NCBI GenBank assembly: GCA_903906055.1 | Contig: CAIVIS010000395.1 | Span: 1 to 52,263, forward strand | Length of the DNA stretch: 52,263 nucleotides | Origin: an uncultured Acidimicrobiaceae bacterium | GTDB lineage: Bacteria > Actinomycetota > Acidimicrobiia > Acidimicrobiales > RAAP-2 | Reading direction: 5' to 3' | In this document: in pieces, positions 25,691 through 34,652 of the stretch | Layout of the letters: each line of letters begins with the position of its first letter | Numbering within the stretch: position 1 is the first letter of the stretch | Program-made: the position numbers and the translations under genes | The notes under the pieces: generated by a model | The model's input: the letters and a program-made list of their open reading frames with translations, nothing else | The model's database searches: none | What the model was told of the DNA's origin: nothing

Positions 25691-28234
25691 TCAGGGGGAC
25701 ACGGACCCCTGTGCGACGGAGTTCAACGCCCGCAATCGGCCCTTCGGCTCGTGCTCGCACCCTGGTTCGGCTCGCAGTAGTACCGTCCTCGACCCGCCCG
25801 GTGGCAGGTGGAACCAGGAGTCGGACGCGGCGAACCCCGGCACGTCGATCTGGATGTACTGAGCGAATCGGCGGGTGAATACTCGAAGAGGCCACGTCAG
25901 TCCATCGGCCGGTCCGACCTCCGACTGAAGCCCCACATCGGGATCCATGTCCCGCGCCGGCCCTCCCGGGAGGTAACCCGTCGTGGCCAGCACCTTTCCC
26001 CCCTTGTCGACAAGATCAGCAGTGATCAGATCGTACGTCCGGGGGCCGAAGCAGTAGGCGTAGGTGAGGTCCCGGAACCCGTCGAACAGGGCCTCGGCCC
26101 GCACGGTGGTTCCCCCTCTCGATGGGACCACCACTGGACACGAGGCCCGTTCCACGGTGTGGGCTGCGGTATGGAGTCCGAGTTCCAGAGTTGCCTCGAC
26201 GTCCACGGGGAGGTCGTTGACCATATGGAGGGCCAGCCCGTTCGTGCCCTCGTCGGTAGCCAGCACGGCAACCGGGGCTGCACTCCTGGCCAAGGCATAC
26301 CAAGGCGCCTTCGGCCGACCTGAGGAGTCGATCAGACCCCATCCGGGTCCGGGCCGGAGATCGCGCAGCGCTATGGCCAGCATCCCATTGCACGACGAGT
26401 CGGTCCGCCTCCACTCGGCAACGGCGGCGGACATGACCTCGGCCATGGTGGCCCTTCCGAGGTCCAGGGCTCGATCGTGGTCGGTCCTCCACAGCGCGGC
26501 GATATCGGCGCCGAAGATCAGGTTCACATAGTGGTCCCGCACGTCTTCGAGGTCGAACCAGGACCCGGCATCACGGTGGACCGCCCGCTTCCATTCCGAT
26601 TCGCGGTGGACCGACAGGTCGCCGCCGAACTCCTCGTCGATGGTGGCCCGGTCCGGAGGGATGGAGAATGCCAGCCCCTCGGTGACGAATCGGGGTGCGG
26701 CGCGGCGCATGTCCTCCAAGGGGAAGAGGTAGACACCCACACCGAAGTAGTGGGAGACCCCCATGTCAGGCTGAAACGGAAGGTCCCCTCCGCTCGGCGA
26801 CGACGTCACGTAGACGAGCCCGGGGGAACGACGCTCCACGAGATCGGGTAGCGCCTCGTGGATCAACGGCGAGTGCCATCTGTCTCGGGGGAGCCCGAAC
26901 ATCGCTGGCTGCTCCTCGAGCTGTTGGCCCCCGCACAGCACCGCCATGGATGGGTGGCGGCTCGTGCGGTCGAGCAGGTCCGCCACCTCCGCCACCACCG
27001 ATGCGGTAAACCCCTCGTCGTCTGGAGGATCGAGGGGACCGAGCATCGCGTCCTGCCACACCATCAGCCCGGCCCGGTCGCACGCCGTAAAGAACCGATC
27101 GCTCTCGTAGACCGTGCCACCCGCGATGCGGAGCATGTTCATACCCGAGGCACGAGCCAACTCGATGGTGGCGGTCAGTTCGTCGTCGGAAGACTGGAGG
27201 CTGACAGGGTCCAGTGTGAACCAGCCTGCGCCGCGACAGAAGATCGGGACGTCATTGACGACCAGTCGGAAGCCCCCGTCGGACCGGTCGGCCGTGATCG
27301 TGCGGAACCCGACATCGCCGAGGTCGATGGCCACGCCCGCTACCACCACTCGAACCGGGTAGAGGGGTTGAGGACCGTGCGTGTGGGGCCACCACCGTTC
27401 CACTTCGTCGATGAGGGCGGTGCCGACCAGGTGCACTCCGGAATCGGTCGCCGTGGCGACCAGCGGAACGGATAGGCCTTCCACCTCGAGGGCCGCGGCG
27501 ATCTCGTTTCCAGCGCTGACGATGCCGTCGCCGCACAGATCTAGCTCTACCGAGATGGTCCCTACCGTCGAGCCCTCCGACCCTGGCTGGCAGGCCGTGC
27601 GCACCGTGCTCGTCAGCACCTCGATGGAGGGGGCTGGCACCAAGTGGACCGGGCGCCACGGACCGACCGGCACGGGGACGACCGTCCATCCTGACTGGCG
27701 TCCGAGGAGCGTGGTGCGGATCCACCGCAGGTTCTGACTGACGATGCCTCTGGTCTTCCAGCGGGGTCGGGCTCTGCGCCCCGCCAGTACTGGCGTCAGT
27801 GACGCGAACCGGATGCACAGCTCGTTCTCCTCGGCCACCTCCTCGACGGGCACCCTCCAGGAGGTGAACATCGACTCAGAGTGCAGCAGGTGGCGACCGT
27901 TCAGCCAGACATCGGCCACCGTAGCCAGTCCCTCGAGAGTAAGGATCCATCCGCCTGAAGCACCGACGTCCAGGGCTGACTGGCCTGGTCCAGGGAACCT
28001 GGCCCGGAACCACCAATCTTGACCATCGAGACGGTCCCGCGATGGCTCGGATGCACCCAAGAGACGGAGCGCGTGGGCGACAGTGCCCGGCACGACCACC
28101 GACAACCAGTGCAGTTCGGCACCGTCGAGGTCGTCCGGCCCGCTCATTGCGCCAGCGGCCGTCGAGACGCAGGACCAGGAGGATCCAGCCACGAGGTCGA
28201 GATCCACTACGGGTTCAACGGCCATAGCTGCCAT
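25691..28234 (-). CDS. glycoside hydrolase family 2 (beta-mannosidase-like) protein with altered acid/base
   Basis: An 847-residue GH2-type protein with an N-terminal jelly-roll sugar-binding domain (about 60-150, DQDWWFRARF-like segment), Ig-like domain(s), then a TIM barrel from about 320. Barrel landmarks are MNMLRIAGGTVYESDRFF and AGLMVWQDAML. The segment aligning to the family's C-G-N-N-E acid/base motif reads CGGQQLEE (434-441), placing Q438 where the catalytic glutamate is expected. The nucleophile segment FVTEGLAFS keeps E519. It may be weakly active, use E440/E441, or be a binding protein. No signal peptide is seen. The start at 28234 overlaps the DUF1839 gene by 20 bp; ATG 28225 is an alternative. 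It is the last gene of the carrier-protein operon. Confidence 0.75.
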   Translation of the reverse strand: MAAMAVEPVVDLDLVAGSSWSCVSTAAGAMSGPDDLDGAELHWLSVVVPGTVAHALRLLGASEPSRDRLDGQDWWFRARFPGPGQSALDVGASGGWILTLEGLATVADVWLNGRHLLHSESMFTSWRVPVEEVAEENELCIRFASLTPVLAGRRARPRWKTRGIVSQNLRWIRTTLLGRQSGWTVVPVPVGPWRPVHLVPAPSIEVLTSTVRTACQPGSEGSTVGTISVELDLCGDGIVSAGNEIAAALEVEGLSVPLVATATDSGVHLVGTALIDEVERWWPHTHGPQPLYPVRVVVAGVAIDLGDVGFRTITADRSDGGFRLVVNDVPIFCRGAGWFTLDPVSLQSSDDELTATIELARASGMNMLRIAGGTVYESDRFFTACDRAGLMVWQDAMLGPLDPPDDEGFTASVVAEVADLLDRTSRHPSMAVLCGGQQLEEQPAMFGLPRDRWHSPLIHEALPDLVERRSPGLVYVTSSPSGGDLPFQPDMGVSHYFGVGVYLFPLEDMRRAAPRFVTEGLAFSIPPDRATIDEEFGGDLSVHRESEWKRAVHRDAGSWFDLEDVRDHYVNLIFGADIAALWRTDHDRALDLGRATMAEVMSAAVAEWRRTDSSCNGMLAIALRDLRPGPGWGLIDSSGRPKAPWYALARSAAPVAVLATDEGTNGLALHMVNDLPVDVEATLELGLHTAAHTVERASCPVVVPSRGGTTVRAEALFDGFRDLTYAYCFGPRTYDLITADLVDKGGKVLATTGYLPGGPARDMDPDVGLQSEVGPADGLTWPLRVFTRRFAQYIQIDVPGFAASDSWFHLPPGGSRTVLLRAEPGCEHEPKGRLRALNSVAQGSVSP

Positions 28235-29189
28235 CGAGGACGTCCATACCGAGGGCCCACTGGGCAGCCATGCCATCGAAGATGCCAGCCAGGTCGACGG
28301 TTCGGCCTCGGACCACGCGGGCCAGGGCGAACTGCAGCGCCTTCGCCCCCTCGGACACGGCCCGAAACGCATCGGCGGCCGCTGCAGTGCCTGACCGATC
28401 GTGGGTGTTCAGCCAGTCCACGAACGTGGCGGCCATCTCGTTGCTGGCACCGCACTGGCGGCAGAGCCCGAACGCATAGAGATGGAATACCTCGATGTCC
28501 TGGGCCGCCAGCCAGGGTAGGTCGGACATCATTCGCTCTGACATACGGACGATCGGATTGTCGGCCGGCCTGCGGGCCAGGTGCTCTCTGGCGAGATCTG
28601 CCGCCACTTCGACCAGATGGGGGTCGTCCCTACGCACCCTGTCGAACCGGACCGATTCCACATACGGTGGCAGTGCCACTCGATCGGCATGCGCACCGAG
28701 CCGGAAGATCCCGTCGAAATCATCGCCCGCGAGTTCGAAGAAGCCGGCGTTGTGGAAGTACCCGAGCCGCCGTTGGGTTCGGTCGAGCCAGGCCGGCACG
28801 ATGGTCGTCTTTACGTGGTCAACTCCATAGGCCACGCCGCGCGTATCGGGCAGGAACCACGAGTCCACCTCGACCGTGCACAGTCTCCCGTCGGCGATCT
28901 GGTCATCGACGTGGTCGACCACCGGTCTCCAGATGTTGATCTCGGCCACCTCGAGGCCGAACAGCCGGCGCAGGTCTTCGGGCGGGTACTTGAAGAAGGT
29001 CCACTGGTCGCCCTCGAAGTCACAACTGAGGGTGAACGCCGATGCCGCCACCGGATCGAGTCCGAGTGCGTGGAGGATTTCGATCCAGACGTCGACGTAG
29101 CAGTTGGTCTCCGTCCAGGTGCGCTCGCTCGCGTGCAACGGGTGGGGGGTGAAGTCAGCCTCCGTCATCGTCGCGAACCCGTCACCCAT
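28215..29189 (-). CDS. DUF1839-family protein (putative cysteine acyl/aminoacyl transferase)
   Basis: A 324-residue soluble protein. An N-terminal TNCYVDVWIEILHALG places a cysteine (C30 from this start) at the head of a helix, as in papain-like/BtrH-type folds. VEVDSWFLPD and a later DHVKTTIVPAWLD could hold the partner residues. The C-terminal half is helical, with SNEMAATFVDW. DUF1839 genes are known companions of amino acid:carrier-protein ligases. A transferase moving the aminoacyl group from the carrier to an acceptor is my inference. The start could be 29198 (GTG), 29189 (ATG) or 29168 (ATG). It lies 27 bp behind the ligase gene and overlaps the GH2 gene. Confidence 0.72.
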   Translation of the reverse strand: MGDGFATMTEADFTPHPLHASERTWTETNCYVDVWIEILHALGLDPVAASAFTLSCDFEGDQWTFFKYPPEDLRRLFGLEVAEINIWRPVVDHVDDQIADGRLCTVEVDSWFLPDTRGVAYGVDHVKTTIVPAWLDRTQRRLGYFHNAGFFELAGDDFDGIFRLGAHADRVALPPYVESVRFDRVRRDDPHLVEVAADLAREHLARRPADNPIVRMSERMMSDLPWLAAQDIEVFHLYAFGLCRQCGASNEMAATFVDWLNTHDRSGTAAAADAFRAVSEGAKALQFALARVVRGRTVDLAGIFDGMAAQWALGMDVLDGSYGR

Positions 29190-29216
29190 CGCTACCACCA
29201 GCTTGTGCTCGAGTGC

Positions 29217-30155
29217 CTAGGGCCACAGCACACCGCGGACCGCTGCCGGCCATCGAGATGGGTCGGTCCCGTGGCGGTCGAGGAGGGCGAGCGCGATCCG
29301 ATCCACCCCGAATCCGAAACAGGCGGAGTGAGCCAGTTCACCATCCGACGTCAGGATGGCGAAGGGCCGCGAGAAGTGGTCGAGGTGGCAGTTCGAGGAC
29401 GAGATCGCCGTCTCCCGTCGGGCGGAAAACACCGGCACCACGAGCTCGAACTTGAGCTCCTCGGACCGCTGGTTGGCTGCCAGCATCCGACCAGGACGGC
29501 CGAAGAACGGATCGTTGGCCACCACCGACTCCACTTCGAGGTCGAGCCGCCCGAGCACATCGAGGCCCCGAGTGATCCAGTCGTCGCGGTGGGCTCGAGC
29601 ACCCTCGGGCGTCCCGAGGTAGACGAACTCGTGCATCCGGAACGACTGCATGCGGAAGGGATCCTGGCTGGGCTCGTGGCGGAAGCAGTAGCCGAAGATC
29701 TCGAACCGCCGGCCGCCATCGGGCAGCGTCCCCGATTGCGTGGGATACAGCGCATGGCAGGCCGCCGGGCAGAGGACGATATCGGTGGCATCGAGGAGCG
29801 GGCCCCTGTCCTCGTGCGCCTCGGTACGCCGGAGGAGCTCCGCATGGAGCTTTTCGTCGCCACGGAACGAATGCACCGACCCCATCTGGTCCGGAAACGA
29901 CTCGAGGTAGCCGTTCTTCTCGAATGTTGCCCAAGGCATGACGGGTGGGAATCGGAGGTTGACCGCCCCGAGGTCTGCACCGGCGGAGACGGCCAGTGCG
30001 TCGACCGCCTCCACGACCGATTCGTAGGTGGCGGAGCGGCCGTAGATGCCATCCACTCCGGTCTCGAGGAGGATTCCTTGGTCGAGCAGGGCCCGTCGGA
30101 ACTCGGCCCACGGCTCGCCGTCGGTGGTGGTGGGCTCCGAGGTGGATGGCGACAT
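29217..30155 (-). CDS. amino acid:[acyl-carrier-protein] ligase (atypical seryl-tRNA-synthetase homologue)
   Basis: A 312-residue class II synthetase catalytic core without a tRNA-binding domain. Motif 2 is FGYCFRHEPSQDPFRMQSFR (154-173) and motif 3 is GFGVDRIALALL. Putative zinc ligands are C133 (in CPAACHALYP), E176 (RMHEFVYLG) and C279 (HSACFGFG), the Cys-Glu-Cys set of archaeal-type SerRS relatives. Characterised family members (Bradyrhizobium and Agrobacterium type) adenylate glycine or alanine and load it on a dedicated carrier protein instead of tRNA. A carrier-protein gene lies two genes upstream, so the same reaction is expected; the amino acid is unknown. Start ATG 30155 is 5 bp after the preceding stop. 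Confidence 0.9.
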   Translation of the reverse strand: MSPSTSEPTTTDGEPWAEFRRALLDQGILLETGVDGIYGRSATYESVVEAVDALAVSAGADLGAVNLRFPPVMPWATFEKNGYLESFPDQMGSVHSFRGDEKLHAELLRRTEAHEDRGPLLDATDIVLCPAACHALYPTQSGTLPDGGRRFEIFGYCFRHEPSQDPFRMQSFRMHEFVYLGTPEGARAHRDDWITRGLDVLGRLDLEVESVVANDPFFGRPGRMLAANQRSEELKFELVVPVFSARRETAISSSNCHLDHFSRPFAILTSDGELAHSACFGFGVDRIALALLDRHGTDPSRWPAAVRGVLWP

Positions 30156-30160
30156 CGCGC

Positions 30161-31339
30161 TCACTCGCCTCGGTGGACGAGGAGCAGCTGTCCGTTGTTG
30201 GTCATGATCCGGTCGTTGTTGACCATGAGCGAGGCCCCCATGGCATCGCGCAGATGCCGTCCCATGCTGTACGGGCTGTCGAGTCGGTAGGAGGCCAGCC
30301 CGCAGATCAGCATGCACTCGCGCACGATGTCGACCACCAGGTTCGATGCCGTTACCTTCAACGAGTTCATGGCGACTGCGAAGCCGATCGAAGTCAGCCG
30401 GTCGATATCACCGTCAGCCTCTTCGAACCGGGCGATCGAGGACCGGACACTGTCGACGAACTGCTGGTGCACAGCGGTGACATCAGCCAGGCGAAGTGCG
30501 GCCGTAGGCGTCATCCCCGGTCGGCGGCGGGCTTCGGCCTGGACGAACTTGCGGGCCAGGTCGACCGCGTCGGTGGCGATACCGAGCCACACCGAGCTCC
30601 ACAGCAGGTGAGCCACTGGGAGCATGGTCCGCGTGGAGATGTCGGAGTAAGGATCGTCGAGCACGGCCGACGCATCGCCGGTGGCCCGAAGCACGAACCC
30701 GGTGCTGCAGGTCCCCCGGAATCCGAGGGCGTTCCACTCACCGATCTGGTCGAGCTCGAGTTCGGGCGGGCGACACAGCACTAGGACCTGGTCGCTGGCC
30801 GGGCTGTCAGCCGTGCGCCGAGCGGTCACCATGACGGCATCGGCCTCGAGCCCATAGGAGATCACCGGCGCCTCCTTCTCCAGGCTGAACCTTCCGTCCG
30901 ACAGGTCGAGGGCACAGACGCTCGATCGAACATCGCCACCCGTGCCCACCTCAGTGGTGGCCGAGGCCAGCAAGTACTGGTGTTCGACCAGCTCGCGCAG
31001 ATAGCCCCGCAGCACTTCGTTGTGGCCGTGGCGCACCAGACAGGCCACCTGGCTGTGGTGCATGGCCACCACCATGGCGCTCGATGCGCACCTGCGCCCC
31101 AGAGCGATCAAGCCCTGGGATACCTCTGCGATGGTGGCACCAGGGCCACCGAACTCGGTCGGCACCAGCGCAGCCAGCAGCCCCTCGGCGCGCAGTGCGT
31201 CGATCGTTTCCATCGGGAAGCGCGCCTGTTCGTCTACGTCTGCAGCCGCAGGCCCGGCCACCTTGTCGGCGATCGATGCCATCCGCAAGCCGACATCGGT
31301 CGAACGATCCACATCTGATGTGTCGTCGGGTGCGGTCAT
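30161..31339 (-). CDS. acyl-CoA dehydrogenase-like flavoprotein of the carrier-protein operon
   Basis: A 392-residue acyl-CoA dehydrogenase-fold protein. It has an N-terminal helical domain (LVPTEFGGPGATIAEVSQGL), a middle FAD-contact segment around LLASATTEVGTGGD, and a C-terminal helical domain ending CGLASYRLDSPYSMGRHLRDAMGA. In carrier-protein clusters such enzymes oxidise carrier-bound aminoacyl or acyl groups, for example prolyl to pyrrolyl. That role is inference here: the catalytic base position cannot be fixed by eye. Start ATG 31339 lies 7 bp after the carrier-protein stop; it precedes the amino acid:carrier ligase by 5 bp. Confidence 0.85.
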   Translation of the reverse strand: MTAPDDTSDVDRSTDVGLRMASIADKVAGPAAADVDEQARFPMETIDALRAEGLLAALVPTEFGGPGATIAEVSQGLIALGRRCASSAMVVAMHHSQVACLVRHGHNEVLRGYLRELVEHQYLLASATTEVGTGGDVRSSVCALDLSDGRFSLEKEAPVISYGLEADAVMVTARRTADSPASDQVLVLCRPPELELDQIGEWNALGFRGTCSTGFVLRATGDASAVLDDPYSDISTRTMLPVAHLLWSSVWLGIATDAVDLARKFVQAEARRRPGMTPTAALRLADVTAVHQQFVDSVRSSIARFEEADGDIDRLTSIGFAVAMNSLKVTASNLVVDIVRECMLICGLASYRLDSPYSMGRHLRDAMGASLMVNNDRIMTNNGQLLLVHRGE

Positions 31340-31346
31340 CGCCTGC

Positions 31347-31592
31347 TCACGTGCCTGCGAGTTCGGCGACGCCGGCACTGATGGATGCGACCGACTCGAA
31401 GGTCGACTTCTTCAGCATCTTCTCGGGGAATTCGAAGTCGAACGCATCCTCGAGCGCCAGCATCACGTTGATGCTGGCATGCGAGGTCATACCCGCCGCG
31501 AACAGATCATCGCCGTCAGCCAGTGATTCGATGGGTACGGCCAGGCGCCCATGGTCGGCCACCACCTGGCGGATCGTCTCATTCACAGTCAT
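31347..31592 (-). CDS. acyl carrier protein-like (aminoacyl carrier protein)
   Basis: An 81-residue acidic four-helix carrier protein. The phosphopantetheine attachment serine is S37 in DLFAAGMTSHASINVML, where the usual DSL of fatty-acid ACPs is replaced by TSH. That change is typical of the carrier proteins paired with amino acid:carrier-protein ligases. Downstream helices (LALEDAFDFEFPEKML, STFESVASISAGV) match the ACP fold. The ATG overlaps the stop of the AcpS-type gene (ATGA at 31589-31592), so modifying enzyme and substrate are translationally coupled. Confidence 0.9.
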   Translation of the reverse strand: MTVNETIRQVVADHGRLAVPIESLADGDDLFAAGMTSHASINVMLALEDAFDFEFPEKMLKKSTFESVASISAGVAELAGT

Positions 31593-32044
31593 CCGTCTCC
31601 TTCTTCTGTCGAGGTCCGCTCGATCACCCGGCACCGCGCCACGACCACTGCTGCTGCTGCTCCTGCCTCATGCGTGAGGCTCACCGAAAAGTCATCGATA
31701 CCGGCGTCGCCAGCCAGTACCGCCGCCCGACCGGACAGCCGGATCTCACACCAGCCTCCAGCCAGACGATGCACTTCGATGCTACGCCAGTCTGGTTGCC
31801 CATCGGTGGGTCTCAGCACCTTGATCACTGCTTCTTTCGCGGCGAATCGAGCGGCCAGCGACTCCATCGAATAGGGCACTGAGCCATCGCCAGTGCGAGC
31901 CGGTCGGCGACAGCAGTCGATCTCATGGGGAGTGAACAACCGGCGCACGTAGCGGTCGCCGAAGTGGAGCACGGAGGCGGCCACGTCAGCGACGGCCACC
32001 AGGTCGACCCCGACGCGAAGACGTTCCGCCGACCGGGCAGTCAC
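31589..32044 (-). CDS. holo-ACP synthase (AcpS-type phosphopantetheinyl transferase)
   Basis: A 151-residue AcpS-like enzyme, slightly larger than the usual 120-130. The metal site is D14 (VGVDLVAV) and E71 in RFAAKEAVIKVL; SLTHE closes the family pattern. It transfers 4'-phosphopantetheine from CoA to the carrier-protein serine. The GTG start at 32044 overlaps the stop of the upstream glycosyltransferase (GTGA), which favours it over ATG/GTG starts further upstream. A dedicated AcpS beside a non-standard ACP argues that this carrier protein works apart from fatty-acid synthesis. Confidence 0.9.
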   Translation of the reverse strand: MTARSAERLRVGVDLVAVADVAASVLHFGDRYVRRLFTPHEIDCCRRPARTGDGSVPYSMESLAARFAAKEAVIKVLRPTDGQPDWRSIEVHRLAGGWCEIRLSGRAAVLAGDAGIDDFSVSLTHEAGAAAAVVVARCRVIERTSTEEGDG

Positions 32045-33246
32045 TGGACGCCAACCCGATGCCGAGACCCGATGCCTCGGGAGCACACCGTCGAGTACAC
32101 CGCCCGATACCGGTCAGTGATGAGCGGCCAGGCGAACTGCTCCACCCGGAGTTGCCCAGCCGCGGCCAGGGACTGGCACAGTTCGCCATCGGCCAAGACC
32201 CGCTCGAGCACCCGGGCGACGGCCATGGTGTCGAACGGATCGACCAGAAGTCCATCGCGCCCCTCGCTGATGAACTCCGGCGCCCCTCCCCTGCTGGTAG
32301 CCACTACCGCCGTGCCGGCCCGCCAGGCCTCGAGGGCGACGATGCCGAACGGCTCCAGCCGACTCGGCATGACGAAGACGGTCGCCTCGGCCATTACCGA
32401 TGCGACCTGTTCGCGGCTGAGGCGCCCGACCAGATGCACCCGATCGGCGATCCCCGAGGCCTCCGCCTGTGCTTCGAGGCCCTCGAGGGCTGGACCCGAG
32501 CCCCCGATCACCAGGTCGGCCGTCCGCATCGTCGGGTCCATGGCGGCGTATCCAGCGAGCAAGAGGTCGAAGCCCTTCTTCTCCACTACCCGCCCGAGGG
32601 CCAGCACATAGGGAGTCCCGCCAAGGAGCGGCGCCCGCTCGACAGATGCATCTGCCCCTGATTCGCTGGGGCCAACGAGTGATACCCCGTTCGGGATCAC
32701 CATGCCCCGGCCTGCACGTAGACCGAAACGGGCGATGGCATCGTCCATGGTGAATTGAGAGCAAGCGGTGACGGCCGATGCAGAGCGGAGCCCGGTGCGC
32801 AGGGCTGCCCGCATGACCCGCGAGATGTCGAAGAGGTCGGTATCGTCCATCACCGTCTCACCCTGCAAGGTGACCACCAGTGGGATGCCCGTCAGCCGAG
32901 CCAGCGCCGTGGCATACGCCCCGTTGGGCCCGAAGCACTGGACGTGGAGGACCTCCGGTTCGAATGCCATTGCCGCCCGACGCAGAGAGCGCATCGTGCG
33001 GACCCCCGTGGTAGCGGTGCGGATGAGGGAGTGGAGATTGGTGGCCGGCAGAGGCATCGGAAACCGCCGGACGACCAGCCCGTCGCGGGTCTCCACCGTC
33101 TCGGGGGCACCGTCATCGTCGAGTCCGGTCCACACTTCGACCTCATCACCTTGGGCGACCAGCGCCAAGGCCAGATGCCGGGTCAGCTCCTCTACCCCAC
33201 CGACCGATGGCGGGTAGGCGCTCGGCATCAACGCGACCCTGGTCAT
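32041..33246 (-). CDS. GT4-family glycosyltransferase heading the carrier-protein operon
   Basis: A 401-residue GT-B glycosyltransferase. N-terminal ALMPSAYPPSVGGVEELTRH is the classic glycine loop. The donor domain shows VLALGRVVEKKGFDLLL, and the E-x7-E motif is SRLEPFGIVALEAW. The start ATG 33246 is chosen over 33270 because the Rossmann strand follows at once. It is the first gene of the operon that continues with AcpS, carrier protein, flavoprotein, ligase, DUF1839 and GH2. Its presence suggests that the final acceptor or product is glycosylated. Confidence 0.88.
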   Translation of the reverse strand: MTRVALMPSAYPPSVGGVEELTRHLALALVAQGDEVEVWTGLDDDGAPETVETRDGLVVRRFPMPLPATNLHSLIRTATTGVRTMRSLRRAAMAFEPEVLHVQCFGPNGAYATALARLTGIPLVVTLQGETVMDDTDLFDISRVMRAALRTGLRSASAVTACSQFTMDDAIARFGLRAGRGMVIPNGVSLVGPSESGADASVERAPLLGGTPYVLALGRVVEKKGFDLLLAGYAAMDPTMRTADLVIGGSGPALEGLEAQAEASGIADRVHLVGRLSREQVASVMAEATVFVMPSRLEPFGIVALEAWRAGTAVVATSRGGAPEFISEGRDGLLVDPFDTMAVARVLERVLADGELCQSLAAAGQLRVEQFAWPLITDRYRAVYSTVCSRGIGSRHRVGVQ

Positions 33247-33357
33247 CAGCTGTGGCCGCCCGATGGGCACAGCGATGCCGCCGGCCAGCCGGTGGCTGAG
33301 GTGTCAGTGGGCATCAGGGCCCCGCCGATGGCAGTGGAGGAGGTCAACAGATCGATC

Positions 33358-34470
33358 TTAGATAGTGCGAGGGTCCAACCACGGTTCCATGGCATCGAGT
33401 AGCGCCCCGCTGGGCGCCGGGGCCAGGCTGCTCCATCCGCCGACACCGGGTGACCACCGGTTCGAAAAGGCAGCCGAGTACCAGCCGGACAGATAGCCCT
33501 GTTCGGCGCAGTCGCACAGGGGAGCCCAACTAGCAGGGTGGACGCCGAGCATGTTGGCGATCTGGTCATGGCCACCCTGTGGCTGCACGTATGCGGCGTC
33601 CACTTCATGGCCGATCTCGAATGCGGTGATCGCCGCCAGCCGCTCCACTGTCTCCCCTGGGTAGACGTAGATCGAGGAGGTCCCACCGGCCTGTCCCCAG
33701 GTGGACACGGTGTTGCCATAGAACCCGGGGGACGGCGCCTCGGCGATCGACCGGAACACGATCGAGTAGCCGGGGATCTTCTGCCACGGGTAGGAGATCA
33801 TCGCCAGTGCGGCTGCGCCCATGGCCTCGGGGGTGTCGAGGCTGGCCGGTGCGGCCGACGAGGTAGCCGCAACTGGGGCGGTTGGGGCAGCTGCGACCGG
33901 GGCCGGGACGGACGTCGATACAGAACTCGCGCCTGAGGCGCCGCCAGGTGGAACGGCCGCTGACGGAACGGCCGCTGACGGCTCCACCCGTGGGGCGACG
34001 GACGCTGTCGTCGGGCCATGTGGGCGGGAACGGACGAGGTCGGAGGCCACACCCGTTGCCGTACCGGTTGCCGCTACTGGGGTCGGCCTGATCGGGATCG
34101 TCAGCACCAAGACGGCCCCGACCAACATGGTCGCCAGCGCCAAGGCGACCAGGATGTCGAGGCGGAGCAGGATGCGTCGGTGGGCATGGGTCGTACGGCC
34201 CACCAGTGCCCGCAGGCCGGTCCGGCGACGATCCACTCCCACATATCCGTCGGACAGCACCAGGCGGGGATCGTCCAGTACCGCCAGCGCATCAGCGCCA
34301 GCTCCAGGAGTCGGCCACTCCAGTTGGCGATCCAGAGTTCGGTAGCCCTCCACCGGAGACGAGTCGGGCTCGATTGCCGGGAACCGGATCGGATCGACAA
34401 GAGCCACGCTGCCCGTCGACGCGTCGCTCGCAGAGTTCAGACCAATCTCGTCAACACGACCCGTCGGCAT
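33358..34470 (-). CDS. membrane-anchored protein with GYVGxDRRR motif and lysozyme/metallopeptidase-like C-terminus
   Basis: A 370-residue protein, not assigned to a family. The N-terminal about 60 cytoplasmic residues include DPRLVLSDGYVGVDRRR. One TM helix follows (about LVALALATMLVGAVLVLTI), then an about 90-residue Ala/Pro/Ser/Val linker. A folded C-terminal domain (about 205-365) has PWQKIPGYSIVF and TAFEIGHEVDAAYV. The latter resembles a peptidase-like E-x2-H-E helix, but too little is recognisable for a functional claim. The domain should be extracytoplasmic. The start ATG 34470 is uncertain (34533 possible). A sister protein with the same juxtamembrane motif follows upstream at 34653-35534. 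Confidence 0.65.
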   Translation of the reverse strand: MPTGRVDEIGLNSASDASTGSVALVDPIRFPAIEPDSSPVEGYRTLDRQLEWPTPGAGADALAVLDDPRLVLSDGYVGVDRRRTGLRALVGRTTHAHRRILLRLDILVALALATMLVGAVLVLTIPIRPTPVAATGTATGVASDLVRSRPHGPTTASVAPRVEPSAAVPSAAVPPGGASGASSVSTSVPAPVAAAPTAPVAATSSAAPASLDTPEAMGAAALAMISYPWQKIPGYSIVFRSIAEAPSPGFYGNTVSTWGQAGGTSSIYVYPGETVERLAAITAFEIGHEVDAAYVQPQGGHDQIANMLGVHPASWAPLCDCAEQGYLSGWYSAAFSNRWSPGVGGWSSLAPAPSGALLDAMEPWLDPRTI

Positions 34471-34652
34471 ACTCAGAAATCGGCACGTCGGTGGGTCAAC
34501 TGAAGACCCCGACGGGTGCAGAACCACCGACAATCCGTGAGACGCGTCGGTCGGCTGCCCGGTCAGCTAGTGCGTCATTGGCCAACGGTTACCTGGAACA
34601 CCCATCAGGCGCAAGGCACATTGACCGGACCGGTCACACCGCTCGGCTCAGA

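Noticed and set aside
28581-30290. 569-codon plus-strand open frame
   Set aside because: It is antisense across DUF1839 and the carrier-protein ligase, both strongly recognisable; codon bias explains the length.
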